Origin: Pseudorhizobium banfieldiae
GTDB lineage: Bacteria > Pseudomonadota > Alphaproteobacteria > Rhizobiales > Rhizobiaceae
Reading direction: 5' to 3'
Assembly: GCF_000967425.1 (NCBI RefSeq)
Contig: NZ_FO082820.1
Location: forward strand, 3,768,501-3,832,500
DNA length: 64,000 nt
The number at the start of each line of letters is the position of its first letter. The first letter of the stretch is position 1. The notes under the pieces were generated by a model that saw only the letters and a list, made by a program, of their open reading frames with translations, did not search any database and was not told the origin of the DNA. This document shows positions 1 through 9,513 of the stretch, one piece after another. The position numbers and the translations under genes were made by a program.

Positions 1-725
1 TGACTGCCGGCGCATTTCAGATCATAGAGGATCGCGGGTTTTCCGTAGCTGGGAGCTTCGGAAACACGGACATTGCGCGGGATCAGCGTATGGTAGACCT
101 TGTCCCCGAGATAGGTGCGCACATCGTTCACCACCTGCTGCGCCAGATTGTTCCGGGAGTCGAACATGGTGAGCACGATGCCCTGGATGTCGAGCGCGGG
201 ATTAACCGTCTGACGAACCTGATTCACCGTCTCGAGTAGCTGGCTCAAGCCCTCGAGCGCAAAGAACTCGCACTGCAGCGGCACAAGGACGGATTGCGCT
301 GCGGCCATGGCGTTCATGGTCAGCAGGTTGAACGACGGGGGGCAATCGACGATGATATATGTATAAGGCATCGCGGCCGAGAGCGACCGCTTGAGCCTGA
401 ACACCCGATCAGCTTCTTGCGATATCTCCATCTCAAGCCCGAGGAGATCCATGGTTGAGGGCACGATAGAAAGGTTGGGCACAGCCGTCGGCAGGACGGT
501 CTGTTCGACGGAATGAGTACCCATCAGAAGGTCGTAGGATGACAATTCCCGATCTCTTCGATCGATTCCAAGGCCGGTACTTGCATTCCCCTGTGGGTCC
601 AGGTCGATGATCAAGACGGTTTCGCCTATGGCTGCAAGCGCCGTGGCGAGGTTGATGGCAGTCGTGGTCTTGCCCACCCCACCCTTTTGGTTGGCGATTG
701 TGATGATACGATTGCCGTTAGTCAT
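1..725 (-). CDS. parA: Chromosome-partitioning ATPase ParA, 3' end cut by the window
   Basis: This is a Walker-type ATPase that moves newly replicated origins apart together with ParB bound at parS sites. The gene is read leftward from an ATG at 723-725 and runs out of the window after 241 codons; the family is about 264 residues, so roughly 20 C-terminal residues are missing. The deviant Walker A motif KGGVGKTT is at residues 14-21 (nucleotide-contacting K14 and K19), followed by the DLDPQGN segment and the VDCPPS Walker B region. It follows rsmG by 21 bp on the same strand; parB would be expected just beyond position 1. The frame was translated by hand from the minus strand. Confidence 0.96.
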   Translation of the reverse strand, partial: MTNGNRIITIANQKGGVGKTTTAINLATALAAIGETVLIIDLDPQGNASTGLGIDRRDRELSSYDLLMGTHSVEQTVLPTAVPNLSIVPSTMDLLGLEMEISQEADRVFRLKRSLSAAMPYTYIIVDCPPSFNLLTMNAMAAAQSVLVPLQCEFFALEGLSQLLETVNQVRQTVNPALDIQGIVLTMFDSRNNLAQQVVNDVRTYLGDKVYHTLIPRNVRVSEAPSYGKPAILYDLKCAGS

Positions 726-746
726 GCCGCACCTGACGAGGCTAGA

Positions 747-1361
747 TCAAACCTTTGGCCGGAGTCCGCTGATTTCGAGGATCACTGAGTCGTTCTCGAC
801 GGCGCTGGTATGTATTACCAGATCAAAGTCCCAGTCGCTACGCGCTTTCTCTACCTCGCGCTGGTAATCCCGGCCTTTGTGGAGAAGGGCACGGCAGGAT
901 TTTCCGACCATCCAGGGGGAGGAGTAGCGAAACAGCAGGTTGAGCTCGGCCAATGCTCGTGCGGAAATCATGTCGCAATGGGCAATCTTCGTTTGAGCCT
1001 CTTCGATCCGGCCGGGGTATACAGAGCCCCTCGCCCCGCACTCCATCAGCGCCACCCGTAGGAACGCTGCCTTCTTCTGATTGCTTTCAACCAGATGCAC
1101 GAAGCCATCATTTGCCTCAGCAAGCAATATGGCCGTCACGATGCCAGGGAAACCACCGCCGGAGCCGAGATCGATCCATTCAGCTGGCTGCGGGTGGATC
1201 TGAAACACCTGAGCACTGTCCTCGATGTGACGGCTCCAGACTTCCTCCAGGGTCGATGGTGCAACGAGGTTGATGCGCTTCGCCCATTTTTGGAAAAGCT
1301 CTGCGAAATGCTCTAGCCGCTGATGCGTTTCACGTGAAACAGGCCTGCCGTTCAACAACAT
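747..1361 (-). CDS. rsmG: 16S rRNA (guanine527-N7)-methyltransferase RsmG (GidB)
   Basis: RsmG methylates G527 of 16S rRNA using S-adenosylmethionine; loss is known to give low-level streptomycin resistance. The 204-residue protein has the family length and the SAM-binding loop [11 protein letters not shown]. The ATG at 1361 overlaps the mnmG stop codon by one base (TAATG), so the two are translationally coupled. Codons 8-12 (V-S-R-E-T) are written by a ParB-site palindrome at 1327-1340, so the gene carries a parS-like element in its coding sequence. It lies in the order mnmE-mnmG-rsmG-parA. Confidence 0.95.
   Translation of the reverse strand: MLLNGRPVSRETHQRLEHFAELFQKWAKRINLVAPSTLEEVWSRHIEDSAQVFQIHPQPAEWIDLGSGGGFPGIVTAILLAEANDGFVHLVESNQKKAAFLRVALMECGARGSVYPGRIEEAQTKIAHCDMISARALAELNLLFRYSSPWMVGKSCRALLHKGRDYQREVEKARSDWDFDLVIHTSAVENDSVILEISGLRPKV
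1326..1341. promoter_or_regulatory. parS-like ParB-binding site 1 (inside rsmG)
   Basis: The sequence CGTTTCACGTGAAACA matches the bacterial parS consensus TGTTTCACGTGAAACA at 15 of 16 positions and has a perfect 14-bp palindromic core. It lies about 0.6 kb from parA. It is the only parS-like site in the window without a GANTC motif. That it is bound is inferred from sequence only. Confidence 0.85.
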
Positions 1362-3235
1362 TACGATACGCGTTCCTTATGCTCTCTCTCCTGCCTACGA
1401 AGATTGGCGAGGAGCAGGGCGGATGCGGCTGGAGTCATTCCCTCAATTCGAGAAGCATGGGCCAGATTCGCTGGTCTCAGGCTCGAAAGCTTCGTCTTTA
1501 ACTCATTGGAGAGACCAGACAGTACTTGGTAGTCAAAGTCCGGTGGTATGGACACCCCCTCGTCACGCCGAAGAGCCAGAACGTCGCTCTCCTGCCTCTC
1601 GAGATAAACTGCATAACCGGCTTCGATCTTGAGAGCAGCTGCGGTGCGTTCCGACATCGCGCGGAGTTCCGGCCAAATCGCGCGGATCTTCTCCGGATCG
1701 ATATCAGGATACGCAAGAAGGTCTATGGCCGTGCGGCGTTGTCCATCCCGGTTAAGACTAATGCCGAATCGTTCCGCCTCGTTTGGCGTTACCGAAACAC
1801 TCGTCAGCTGACCCCGCCAATCCTCAAGGTCGTTCTCGTACCTCTCAAACCGTTCCCTTCTTACTGTCGAAACCAGCCCGAGCTCAACGCCTACCGGCGT
1901 GAGCCGCTCATCAGCATTATCTGCTCGGAGCGACAGCCGGTATTCGGCGCGCGAGGTGAACATCCTATAGGGCTCGGTAACCCCTCGGCTGGTCAGATCG
2001 TCGATCATGACGCCGATATAGGAGCTGGAACGGCTGAAGGTATACGTATCTTGATCACCTGCAAGACGAGCGGCATTGAGGCCCGCTACAAGCCCCTGCG
2101 CGGCGGCTTCCTCATATCCTGTGGTTCCGTTGATCTGCCCGGCAAGGAAAAGGCCGGGCATCTTGCGGAGTTGCAGAGATGAAGAGAGTTCTCGAGGGTC
2201 GACGTGGTCGTATTCAATGGCGTAGCCCGGCTGCAGGATCCGAGCGTGTTCGAGCCCCGGTATGCTATGGATGAACGCTTCCTGTACGTCAGCGGGCAGG
2301 GAGGTGGAAATGCCGTTAGGGTAAACGGTATCATCATCGAGACCCTCTGGCTCCAGGAAAATCTGATGACCGTCTCGTTCGCCGAAGCGGACGATTTTGT
2401 CTTCAATTGAGGGGCAGTAACGTGGGCCAACGCCTTCGATCTGGCCAGAGTACATAGCGGATCGGTGAATGTTCTCTTCGATAATCCGATGAGTGACGCT
2501 GGTCGTCCGGGTGATACCGCAGGCAATCTGTGGCGTCGTTATGGCCTCCGTGAGGAACGAGAACGGGACCGGATCTTTATCTGCTTCCTGGCGCCCGATA
2601 CCATCCCAGTCGATTGTGGTTCCATCAAGCCGGGCCGGCGTGCCGGTCTTAAGTCGCCCAAGGCGTAAGCCGAGTTGTTCGAGGGTTGCGGATAGCCCCA
2701 CTGACGGTCCTTCGCCCATTCGCCCCGCCGGAAAGCGTTCAGATCCGATATGGATAAGGCCGCGCAGGAAGGTGCCGGTTGTCAGAACGGCCGCCACACA
2801 TGCGTACCGTCGACCATCCGAGAGGATCACGCCCGCAACTTTCCCTTCCGTGACGTCCAGATCGAAAACATCGCCTTCGACCACATCAAGATTGACATGA
2901 TTGAAAATCTCGCGCTGCATTCCTTCACGATATAGCCTCCGATCAGCCTGGGTACGCGGCCCACGAACAGCCGGGCCCTTGCGCCGATTCAGCATGCGAA
3001 ACTGGATACCGGCTGCGTCTGCGACGCGACCCATCAGGCCATCCAGCGCATCCACTTCCCGAACCAGATGGCCTTTGCCGAGGCCGCCAATAGCGGGATT
3101 GCAGGACATCACGCCGATAGTGTCTCGGCGATGGGTCACAAGCGCCGTCCGCGCTCCCGTCCGTGCTGCGGCGCTGGCCGCCTCGCAACCGGCGTGGCCT
3201 CCGCCAATTACAATCACGTCATATCGCTTGTTCAT
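1361..3235 (-). CDS. mnmG: tRNA uridine-5-carboxymethylaminomethyl modification enzyme MnmG (GidA)
   Basis: MnmG is the FAD and NADH-dependent partner of MnmE in making (c)mnm5U at the wobble position of certain tRNAs. The 624-residue length is typical. The dinucleotide-binding GGGHAG is at residues 11-16, and the family signature CNPAIGG starts at Cys45. The gene follows mnmE after a 35-bp gap containing a parS-like site, and its stop overlaps the rsmG start by one base. The start ATG at 3235 gives the expected [13 protein letters not shown] beginning. Confidence 0.97.
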   Translation of the reverse strand: MNKRYDVIVIGGGHAGCEAASAAARTGARTALVTHRRDTIGVMSCNPAIGGLGKGHLVREVDALDGLMGRVADAAGIQFRMLNRRKGPAVRGPRTQADRRLYREGMQREIFNHVNLDVVEGDVFDLDVTEGKVAGVILSDGRRYACVAAVLTTGTFLRGLIHIGSERFPAGRMGEGPSVGLSATLEQLGLRLGRLKTGTPARLDGTTIDWDGIGRQEADKDPVPFSFLTEAITTPQIACGITRTTSVTHRIIEENIHRSAMYSGQIEGVGPRYCPSIEDKIVRFGERDGHQIFLEPEGLDDDTVYPNGISTSLPADVQEAFIHSIPGLEHARILQPGYAIEYDHVDPRELSSSLQLRKMPGLFLAGQINGTTGYEEAAAQGLVAGLNAARLAGDQDTYTFSRSSSYIGVMIDDLTSRGVTEPYRMFTSRAEYRLSLRADNADERLTPVGVELGLVSTVRRERFERYENDLEDWRGQLTSVSVTPNEAERFGISLNRDGQRRTAIDLLAYPDIDPEKIRAIWPELRAMSERTAAALKIEAGYAVYLERQESDVLALRRDEGVSIPPDFDYQVLSGLSNELKTKLSSLRPANLAHASRIEGMTPAASALLLANLRRQEREHKERVS

Positions 3236-3252
3236 GGTCCACCTGCGGTGAG

Positions 3253-3268
3253 TGTTTCACGTGAATCA
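3253..3268. promoter_or_regulatory. parS-like ParB-binding site 2 (mnmE-mnmG gap)
   Basis: The sequence TGTTTCACGTGAATCA matches parS at 15 of 16 positions. It fills most of the 35-bp gap between mnmE and mnmG, 17 bp ahead of the mnmG ATG. The single change creates a GAATC, which is a GANTC CcrM methylation motif, in one arm. Confidence 0.82.
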
Positions 3269-3270
3269 CG

Positions 3271-4572
3271 TTACTTGCCGATACAAAACTGTGAAAATAT
3301 GACGTTGAGTAGCTGCTCCACGTCCACCTGGCCCGTAATTCGTCCCAAAGCGGTCGCTGCTCCCCGCAGATGCTCTGCCCGCAGCTCCAGCTCGGTTTCG
3401 TCTAGCGCTGATCGGAGATGAAGGGAAGTATCTTGCAGCAACGCCACCTGACGGCCGCGCATCGGTGCAACCGAGCCGTCCCAAGCGGACTGAATCCGGC
3501 TAACGATAGCCTTGCGAAGTGAGCCTACTCCTTCACCCGTCACGGTCGACAGGTATATATCATAGCTAGGCGCCCGCCGGTGAATGTCGAGCTTTGTCCC
3601 GACACGGAGCGCATGCGGTGATAGAGGAGCCTGCAAAGGCTCCGAACCAATTTCCTCCAGGTACAGAACGAGATCTGCCGTGTCGATCAACTGCCGGGCT
3701 CGGCGGATCCCCTCTTGCTCGATTACGTCTGAGGATTCGCGGATACCCGCCGTATCAAACACGCGCACCAGATATCCCTCGAGATCAAGATCAACGTGCA
3801 ACACATCGCGGGTAGTTCCCGCCAAATCGGTGACGATCGCCACGTCTCGCTGCGCCAGGTAGTTCAGCAGGCTCGATTTTCCCGAATTCGGCGGCCCGAC
3901 GATCGCGACCTTGAAACCATCACGAATGATCTCCCCCCCTTTTGCCGATTCCAGATGCTTCTCCAATTCGGTGCGAACTGCGGCGATGTCCGCCGTGACG
4001 CGTTCTCCAACGGAACCGGGCACATCGTCTTCGTCGGCGAAATCGAGTTCTGCTTCGATCATGGCTCGTGCATGGGTCAGCCTGCGGGCCCAGTCCTCAT
4101 ACAAATGAGACTGCCGACCGAAGCTCTGTTCCACTGCTAGGCGACGTTGCATCTCAGTCTCTGTCGCGATCAGCTCCGCCAGGCCTTCCGCCTCCACCAG
4201 GTCTAAACGGCCGTTCTCGAAGGCCCTGCGCGAAAACTCACCCGCTTCCGCCAACCTGAAGCCGGGTAACGCCGCAAGTTGCGAGTAGACAGCGTTTACC
4301 ACCGCTCTGCTTCCATGCAGTTGGAGTTCGACGACGTCCTCGCCGGTGAAGGAATGCGGTGCTGGAAAGGTCAAGACGAGCGCTTCGTCGATCAGTTGCT
4401 CTTCCCGATCCAGTATCCTCCGGAGTGCCGCCTTGCGTGGGGGAGGTTGCCTCCCTCCTGTCAGTCGCATCAATGCAGGGAATGCCGCCGGGCCACTGAT
4501 ACGCAGGACAGCGACACCCGCCGGCAAGCTACCGCTGGAAAGCGCGAAGATCGTATCTGTCGTGCCACTCAT
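3271..4572 (-). CDS. mnmE: tRNA modification GTPase MnmE (TrmE)
   Basis: MnmE is the G protein that works with MnmG on the wobble uridine of tRNAs. It has 433 residues, close to the family norm. The N-terminal tetrahydrofolate-binding domain begins at TIFALSSG; the G domain P-loop GPPNSGKSS lies near residue 220, and the DLAGTTRD switch follows. The protein ends in CIGK, the diagnostic C-terminal Cys-x-Gly-Lys of MnmE. It is separated from upstream rho by a strong hairpin terminator, so it probably has its own promoter or depends on read-through. Confidence 0.97.
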   Translation of the reverse strand: MSGTTDTIFALSSGSLPAGVAVLRISGPAAFPALMRLTGGRQPPPRKAALRRILDREEQLIDEALVLTFPAPHSFTGEDVVELQLHGSRAVVNAVYSQLAALPGFRLAEAGEFSRRAFENGRLDLVEAEGLAELIATETEMQRRLAVEQSFGRQSHLYEDWARRLTHARAMIEAELDFADEDDVPGSVGERVTADIAAVRTELEKHLESAKGGEIIRDGFKVAIVGPPNSGKSSLLNYLAQRDVAIVTDLAGTTRDVLHVDLDLEGYLVRVFDTAGIRESSDVIEQEGIRRARQLIDTADLVLYLEEIGSEPLQAPLSPHALRVGTKLDIHRRAPSYDIYLSTVTGEGVGSLRKAIVSRIQSAWDGSVAPMRGRQVALLQDTSLHLRSALDETELELRAEHLRGAATALGRITGQVDVEQLLNVIFSQFCIGK

Positions 4573-4595
4573 CCTTGCTGCCTCGACCGGAAAGC

Positions 4596-4626
4596 CAAAA
4601 GCGCCCGGCCGGGCCGAGCGCTTTTG
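4596..4626 (-). terminator. Rho-independent terminator after rho
   Basis: CAAAAGCGC at 4596-4604 pairs with GCGCTTTTG at 4618-4626 around a further CGGC/GCCG stem. Read on the minus strand it ends in TTTTGGCTTT. It lies 21 bp past the rho stop and 24 bp before mnmE. Confidence 0.75.
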
Positions 4627-4647
4627 TAGCGTGAATCCGGCTAATGA

Positions 4648-5913
4648 TTAAGTGTTCATCGAGTCGAAGAAATCGCCGTTGTTCTTCGTCTGCTTCAGCT
4701 TGTCGATAAGGAACTCGATCGCATCGGTCGTGCCCATAGGCGCAAGGATACGGCGAAGCACGAAGATCTTCTGCAGATCCTGGCGCGGCACGAGGAGATC
4801 TTCCTTGCGTGTACCGGACTTGAGAATGTCCATGGCAGGGAAGATGCGCTTGTCGGCAACCTTGCGGTCCAGGACGATTTCGGAGTTGCCGGTTCCCTTG
4901 AACTCTTCGAAGATGACTTCATCCATGCGGCTGCCGGTGTCGATCAGCGCCGTCGCGATGATCGTCAGCGATCCACCTTCCTCAATGTTGCGAGCGGCAC
5001 CAAAGAAACGCTTCGGGCGCTGCAGCGCGTTGGCGTCGACACCACCGGTCAACACCTTGCCGGATGACGGTACCACGGTGTTGTAGGCGCGGCCGAGACG
5101 GGTGATCGAATCCAGCAGGATGACGACGTCGCGACCGTGTTCCACAAGGCGCTTTGCCTTCTCGATTACCATTTCGGCAACCTGAACGTGGCGCACAGCC
5201 GGCTCATCGAAGGTGGAGGAGACAACCTCGCCCCGGACCGATCTCTGCATGTCCGTCACTTCTTCCGGACGCTCGTCGATGAGGAGGACGATCAGATAGC
5301 ATTCCGGATGGTTGGCGGTGATGGAATGCGCGATGTTCTGCAACAGCACCGTCTTACCTGTTCGCGGCGGGGCAACGATCAAGCCGCGCTGACCCTTGCC
5401 GAGCGGTGCCACGAGATCGATCACACGCGCTGACAGATCCTTTGACGTCGGGACATCGAGTTCCATCTTGAACCGCTCATTGGGATAGAGCGGTGTCAGG
5501 TTGTCGAAGTGGACCTTGTGACGGATCTTCTCCGGATCATCGAAATTGATCGTGTTGACCTTCAGAAGCGCGAAATACCGCTCGCCTTCCTTCGGGCCCC
5601 GGATCGGCCCTTCGACAGTATCGCCCGTCTTCAGCGAAAACCGGCGGATCTGGGAGGGTGAAATGTAGATGTCATCCGGGCCAGGAAGATAGTTAGCGTT
5701 CGCGGAGCGAAGGAAGCCAAAGCCATCCTGCAGGACTTCCACCACGCCTTCGCCGATGATTTCAACATCCTGGCTGGCCAGAACCTTCAGGATCGCGAAC
5801 ATAAGCTCCTGCTTGCGCATCGTGCTGGCGTTCTCGACCTCGAGCGATTCGGCAAAGGTCAGCAGGTCGGTTGGCGACTTGCTCTTGAGTTCTTGAAGCT
5901 TCATTTCAGCCAT
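4648..5913 (-). CDS. rho: Transcription termination factor Rho
   Basis: Rho is the hexameric RNA-dependent ATPase that ends transcription at Rho-dependent sites. The 421-residue protein has the N-terminal helix-extended domain ([13 protein letters not shown]), the cold-shock-like RNA-binding fold with the GFGFLRS motif, and the ATPase domain with APPRTGKT as P-loop and VILLDSITR as Walker B. It starts at the ATG of [11 protein letters not shown] 175-bp gap to hemJ carries no recognisable gene and probably holds the promoter and leader. Confidence 0.98.
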   Translation of the reverse strand: MAEMKLQELKSKSPTDLLTFAESLEVENASTMRKQELMFAILKVLASQDVEIIGEGVVEVLQDGFGFLRSANANYLPGPDDIYISPSQIRRFSLKTGDTVEGPIRGPKEGERYFALLKVNTINFDDPEKIRHKVHFDNLTPLYPNERFKMELDVPTSKDLSARVIDLVAPLGKGQRGLIVAPPRTGKTVLLQNIAHSITANHPECYLIVLLIDERPEEVTDMQRSVRGEVVSSTFDEPAVRHVQVAEMVIEKAKRLVEHGRDVVILLDSITRLGRAYNTVVPSSGKVLTGGVDANALQRPKRFFGAARNIEEGGSLTIIATALIDTGSRMDEVIFEEFKGTGNSEIVLDRKVADKRIFPAMDILKSGTRKEDLLVPRQDLQKIFVLRRILAPMGTTDAIEFLIDKLKQTKNNGDFFDSMNT

Positions 5914-6088
5914 GAAGGGACCACGTTAGAGGCGATGAGGGAAAAGGGCGTGCCGGTGAAAATCTCGCCGCGGAGGTTTCCGGGGAGGAGTGGGATTACA
6001 AGCATGCCACGAGATGAGATGGCAGGAAAATAGCGAGTCATGCCGGCCCTCGCAAGGGGAAACGTACAGGTAGCGGCAGAAACCGCAA

Positions 6089-6634
6089 TCAGAAGGGCTT
6101 GACCACGACCAGGATGACGATCGCGATCATCAACAGGGTAGGCGCCTCGTTCATCATTCGCCAGTAACGAGCAGTCCGACGTGGCCCGTCGGCGGCGAAG
6201 GCACGCACTGCGCGGCTGAACATGACGTGCACCACCGTCAGGAGAACCACCAGCGCGATCTTGGCGTGCAGCCAACCTCCCTGGAAGGCAAAGCTCTCCC
6301 AGGCGAGGTAGAGGCCCAGCAGCCAGGTGATCATCATCGCCGGGTTCATGATCACCTTCAGCAGGCGACGCTCCATCACCTTGAAGGTTTCCGACTGGAC
6401 GGAACCCACTTCGGCGTCCGTATGGTAGATGAACAGCCGCGGAAGGTAGAACAGGCCTGCCATCCACGAGATCACCGCAATGATGTGCAGGGCCTTCATC
6501 CAAAGCCCGAAACTGTCCGGCTGAAGAACATAAAGGACTGCGATCAGCGCGACGAAGACGCCGATCGCGACAAAGGCTTTCCGTGACGCTCTCCGTCCGG
6601 CAGCTTCACTCGTTTGCCGATCCACATCCATCAT
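6089..6634 (-). CDS. hemJ: Protoporphyrinogen IX oxidase HemJ
   Basis: HemJ is the membrane heme enzyme that oxidises protoporphyrinogen IX to protoporphyrin IX in bacteria lacking HemG and HemY. The 181-residue protein has four hydrophobic segments (starting near [43 protein letters not shown] and [14 protein letters not shown]). The conserved His in HIIAVISW and Trp/Met in [11 protein letters not shown] match the family. Its start overlaps the hemE stop by 4 bp, so the two heme genes are coupled. Some annotations use the older name UPF0093. Confidence 0.9.
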   Translation of the reverse strand: MMDVDRQTSEAAGRRASRKAFVAIGVFVALIAVLYVLQPDSFGLWMKALHIIAVISWMAGLFYLPRLFIYHTDAEVGSVQSETFKVMERRLLKVIMNPAMMITWLLGLYLAWESFAFQGGWLHAKIALVVLLTVVHVMFSRAVRAFAADGPRRTARYWRMMNEAPTLLMIAIVILVVVKPF

Positions 6635-7665
6635 GGCATGTATCCGCGGACCCGACGGACCAGATCGCTCACATGCGCGGGATCCGCCTCCGGCGTAATG
6701 CCGTGGCCGAGATTGAAAATCAGCGGTCCATTTCCGAGTGCCTGCAGGATAGCATCGATACCCTCCTCAAGGGCCTGCCCCCCCGCGACAACCCGCATAG
6801 GATCTAGATTTCCCTGTATGGGACCATCCTTCTGCAACTCCACGGCAAAGGAGAGGGGAACGCTCCAGTCAAGACCAATGGCATTCGCATCGGTATCCTG
6901 ACGATAAGACCTCAAGTTCATGCCCGCGCCTTTGGCGAAGGCAATGATCCTAGCCCCAGGACGCGCTGCTCTCACGGTCCGGATCATGCGCGCCACCGGC
7001 CGAACTGCATAGGCTTTAAACTCACGCTCACCGAGAACTCCCGCCCACGAGTCGAAGATCTGCACCGCATCCGCACCGGCATCGATCTGCGCGATCAGGT
7101 ACTCCGCCGAAACATCGGCAAGAAAATCCAGAAGCCGCAGAAACAGGTCCGGATTGCGGTAGGCGAATAGCCGCGCCGGCGCCTGGTCCGGCGTCCCATG
7201 ACCCGCGATCATGTAGGTCGCCACCGTCCATGGCGCACCACAAAAACCCAGAAGCGTCGTCTCCTCCGGAAGCTCGCGGCGAAGGCGGCGGACGGTTTCA
7301 AGCACAGGGGCAAGATGCGAGAGCACACCCTCCGCATCCAGCTTCTCAATGCCTGCGACATCGATTGGGTCCATCTGCGGCCCCTCGCCCTGCACGAAGC
7401 GGACATTACGTTTCAAGACATCCGGAATGACAAGGATGTCGGAAAACAGGATTGCCGCGTCGAAACCGTATCTGCGGATCGGCTGCAAGGTTACCTCGAC
7501 CGCATAGTCCGGAGAATAACAGAGATCCAGGAAGCTTCCCGCCTTCGCTCTCGTTTCCCGGTACTCGGGGAGGTAACGGCCTGCCTGCCTCATAAGCCAG
7601 ATGGGAGGAGGCGTGACCGTTTTGCCTTCCAGCACGTCGACAATCTTCCGGGATGGGCCGGGCAC
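6631..7665 (-). CDS. hemE: Uroporphyrinogen decarboxylase
   Basis: HemE removes four carboxyl groups from uroporphyrinogen III to give coproporphyrinogen III in heme synthesis. At 344 residues it has the family length. [11 protein letters not shown] at residues 26-36 is the substrate-binding signature and [10 protein letters not shown] carries the catalytic Asp. The GFCGAPWT motif is also present. It is the first gene to the left of the origin region, the classical alphaproteobacterial landmark. A 14-bp perfect palindrome lies 18 bp ahead of its ATG. Confidence 0.98.
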   Translation of the reverse strand: MPGPSRKIVDVLEGKTVTPPPIWLMRQAGRYLPEYRETRAKAGSFLDLCYSPDYAVEVTLQPIRRYGFDAAILFSDILVIPDVLKRNVRFVQGEGPQMDPIDVAGIEKLDAEGVLSHLAPVLETVRRLRRELPEETTLLGFCGAPWTVATYMIAGHGTPDQAPARLFAYRNPDLFLRLLDFLADVSAEYLIAQIDAGADAVQIFDSWAGVLGEREFKAYAVRPVARMIRTVRAARPGARIIAFAKGAGMNLRSYRQDTDANAIGLDWSVPLSFAVELQKDGPIQGNLDPMRVVAGGQALEEGIDAILQALGNGPLIFNLGHGITPEADPAHVSDLVRRVRGYMP

Positions 7666-7683
7666 GTGTTTCTCCTAAAATAG

Positions 7684-7697
7684 ATAAAGATCTTTAT
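7684..7697. promoter_or_regulatory. 14-bp perfect palindrome ahead of hemE
   Basis: ATAAAGATCTTTAT is a perfect palindrome in the AT-rich edge of the origin region, 18 bp upstream of the hemE ATG. It could be an operator for hemE or part of the origin unwinding region. The factor is unknown. The same half-sites ATAAAGA/TCTTTAT recur in the inverted repeat between ptsH and ahcY. Confidence 0.4.
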
Positions 7698-7817
7698 AGG
7701 GTTTCTATTTCTTAGAGTCGGTGGGTATCAAGGATTAAACGTCATCCACCATTGCCGCGACGATCCGCCGCCGACCATGAACGACGGGAAGAGACTCGTC
7801 CACATTAGACGCCCGGG

Positions 7818-7826
7818 CGTGGATAA
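7818..7826 (-). other. DnaA box, one mismatch
   Basis: On the minus strand this reads TTATCCACG, 8 of 9 to the DnaA box TTATCCACA. Confidence 0.65.
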
Positions 7827-7880
7827 ACGGATTCGTGATATGAAATCAGGATGATGCCAATCTCACAGAACAACCTTGCC

Positions 7881-7889
7881 TGTGGAAAA
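7881..7889 (-). other. DnaA box, one mismatch
   Basis: On the minus strand this reads TTTTCCACA, 8 of 9 to the consensus. Confidence 0.6.
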
Positions 7890-7918
7890 CCTGTTGACTT
7901 TCTTCATCGAACCAACGC

Positions 7919-7927
7919 TTGTCCATA
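7919..7927 (+). other. Weak DnaA box
   Basis: TTGTCCATA matches the consensus at 7 of 9 positions. Confidence 0.4.
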
Positions 7928-7970
7928 TTGCCCACATACAGCCGCGGACGTTCTTCGTACGCCATCGAGG

Positions 7971-7979
7971 TGTGGATAA
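7971..7979 (-). other. Perfect DnaA box
   Basis: On the minus strand this reads TTATCCACA, an exact match to the high-affinity DnaA box, in the hemE-ppsR gap. Confidence 0.8.
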
Positions 7980-8038
7980 AGCGGAGGTTACCCCGCGCCT
8001 CGGGCTCCGCCTGGCTGAACCCCACCCGCTCTCCCGGT

Positions 8039-8047
8039 TTATCAACA
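8039..8047 (+). other. DnaA box, one mismatch
   Basis: TTATCAACA matches the consensus at 8 of 9 positions, just ahead of the ppsR start. Confidence 0.6.
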
Positions 8048-8063
8048 GAGGGACCAGAACAGC

Positions 8064-8885
8064 GTGGAGAACCGCAAAAACTACTTCCATCTGCACCTGA
8101 TTTCTGACTCGACGGGGGAGACTCTGATGTCGGCGGGCAGGGCGGTCTCCGCGCAATTTCAGGCCTATGCGGCCATCGAGCACATCTACCCGCTTATCAG
8201 AAGCCGGCGACAGCTCGCCTCCGTATTGGAATCGATCGACCGCGAACCCGGCATCGTTCTCTATACGATCGTGGACGAGGAACTCGCCCGCCTGCTCGAC
8301 CTCCGCTGCCGCGATCTCGGCACCCCGTGTGTCAATCTGCTCGAACCGGTGATGACGACATTCCAGACCTATCTCGGTTCCCCCTCCCGTCGGCGGGTCG
8401 GGGCTCAACATGCACTCGACGCCGATTATTTCGCCCGGATGGAAGCGTTGAACTTCACCATGGATCACGATGATGGCCAGTTGCCGGAGGATTATGATCA
8501 GGCAGACGTGGTGCTGATCGGCATAAGCCGGACCTCCAAGACGCCCACAAGTATCTATCTCGCTAATCGCGGCATCAAGACAGCGAACCTGCCTGTCGTC
8601 CTCGGCATGGAGCTTCCGGACAGCTTGCTTAAGGCAACGCGACCACTGATCGTCGGCCTCATCGCGACGTCCGACCGCATTGCTCAGGTGCGTGAGAACC
8701 GCGAGCTCGGTGTGACGCAGGGCTTTGATCGTAGGGACTACACGGATCGGGCCAATATCCAGGAGGAGCTGAAATATGCCCGTAGCCTTTGCGCCCGCCA
8801 CGGATGGCCGTTGATCGACGTCACCCGGCGATCGATAGAAGAGACAGCGGCGGCTATCGTTGCGTTGCGACCCCGCCTCAGGTAA
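8064..8885 (+). CDS. ppsR: Bifunctional kinase/pyrophosphorylase regulating PEP synthase or pyruvate phosphate dikinase
   Basis: This DUF299 family protein switches pyruvate phosphate dikinase or PEP synthase off by ADP-dependent phosphorylation and on again by phosphorolysis. It has 273 residues with the N-terminal ISDSTGET motif and the P-loop-like [11 protein letters not shown] segment. The start is a GTG at 8064, with a GAGGGA ribosome-binding site about 10 bases upstream. It is the first gene to the right of the origin, homologous to the gene that flanks the origin in other alphaproteobacteria. Which of the two enzymes it controls cannot be told here; rhizobia usually have the dikinase. 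Confidence 0.9.
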   Translation: MENRKNYFHLHLISDSTGETLMSAGRAVSAQFQAYAAIEHIYPLIRSRRQLASVLESIDREPGIVLYTIVDEELARLLDLRCRDLGTPCVNLLEPVMTTFQTYLGSPSRRRVGAQHALDADYFARMEALNFTMDHDDGQLPEDYDQADVVLIGISRTSKTPTSIYLANRGIKTANLPVVLGMELPDSLLKATRPLIVGLIATSDRIAQVRENRELGVTQGFDRRDYTDRANIQEELKYARSLCARHGWPLIDVTRRSIEETAAAIVALRPRLR

Positions 8886-8916
8886 GCGAAACGAACGATA
8901 CCCGGACCCCTCTTCC

Positions 8917-9513
8917 ATGACGTCTCTCATTCTCGCCTCGGCCAGCCCCTTTCGCCGCATGCTGCTGCAAAATGCCGGGCTTGCATTCGATGCTCACGCG
9001 GCAACCATTGATGAGCGAGCCATTCAAGAGCGTCTGCAGGAGATACATCCTACCCCGGAACATGTCGCTGTGGAGCTTGCAAAGGCGAAGGCGCTCGATG
9101 TTAGCCGCCATTTCCCGGGGATGCTGGTCCTGGGCAGCGACCAGACCATGTCGCTGGGAGAGCGCGTTTTCCATAAACCCGCCGACCTTGACGAAGCCCG
9201 CAGCCACATCGCCACCCTTGCGGGAAAGACCCATAGGCTGAACAGCGGTATTGCGTTGGTTCAGGACGGAGTGGTGCTCTGGGAGCACGTCTCTAGCGCA
9301 GACATGACGGTCCGCCCCCTGAGCGAAGCATTCATCGAACGTTACGTCGAGCGGTGCGGCGAGAAGCTCCTGTCGAGTGTCGGGGCATACCAACTCGAGG
9401 GGGAGGGTATTCATCTCTTCTCCGCAATCGAGGGTGACTACTTCACCATCCTGGGGCTTCCGATGCTGCCCCTCCTCGCCAAGCTGCGAGAACTCGGAGC
9501 CATCAATGGCTGA
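8917..9513 (+). CDS. maf: Maf-family nucleotide pyrophosphatase
   Basis: Maf proteins hydrolyse non-canonical or modified nucleoside triphosphates to monophosphates. The 198-residue product starts at an ATG (8917) giving [17 protein letters not shown], with the family motif SASPFRR; a longer reading frame upstream overlaps ppsR and is not needed. LVLGSDQTM is the conserved Asp region. It follows ppsR by 31 bp, and its stop overlaps the aroE start by 8 bp. The subfamily (dTTP/UTP or m7GTP type) cannot be decided safely. Confidence 0.92.
   Translation: MTSLILASASPFRRMLLQNAGLAFDAHAATIDERAIQERLQEIHPTPEHVAVELAKAKALDVSRHFPGMLVLGSDQTMSLGERVFHKPADLDEARSHIATLAGKTHRLNSGIALVQDGVVLWEHVSSADMTVRPLSEAFIERYVERCGEKLLSSVGAYQLEGEGIHLFSAIEGDYFTILGLPMLPLLAKLRELGAING

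Larger units (their letters stand above)
7666..8063. other. oriC: Putative chromosomal replication origin (oriC) between hemE and ppsR
   Basis: This 398-bp gap is the longest gene-free stretch of the window. It holds one perfect DnaA box (7971-7979), near-boxes at 7818-7826, 7881-7889, 7919-7927 and 8039-8047, and a weaker one at 7796-7804. An AT-rich stretch at 7672-7713 could be the unwinding element. GANTC (CcrM) motifs lie at 7715, 7793 and 7830. Gene direction flips here: minus to the left, plus to the right. In Caulobacter and other alphaproteobacteria the origin lies next to hemE, beside the homologue of the gene to the right. Function is inferred, not demonstrated. Confidence 0.85.

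Noticed and set aside
7666..8063. CtrA sites (TTAA-N7-TTAA) in the origin region
   Set aside because: TTAA occurs singly, for example near 7735, but no pair with the right spacing was found.
7863..8960. 365-codon open frame on minus across the origin edge and ppsR
   Set aside because: It is the shadow of the ppsR gene on the other strand, has no recognisable domain, and would cross the DnaA boxes.
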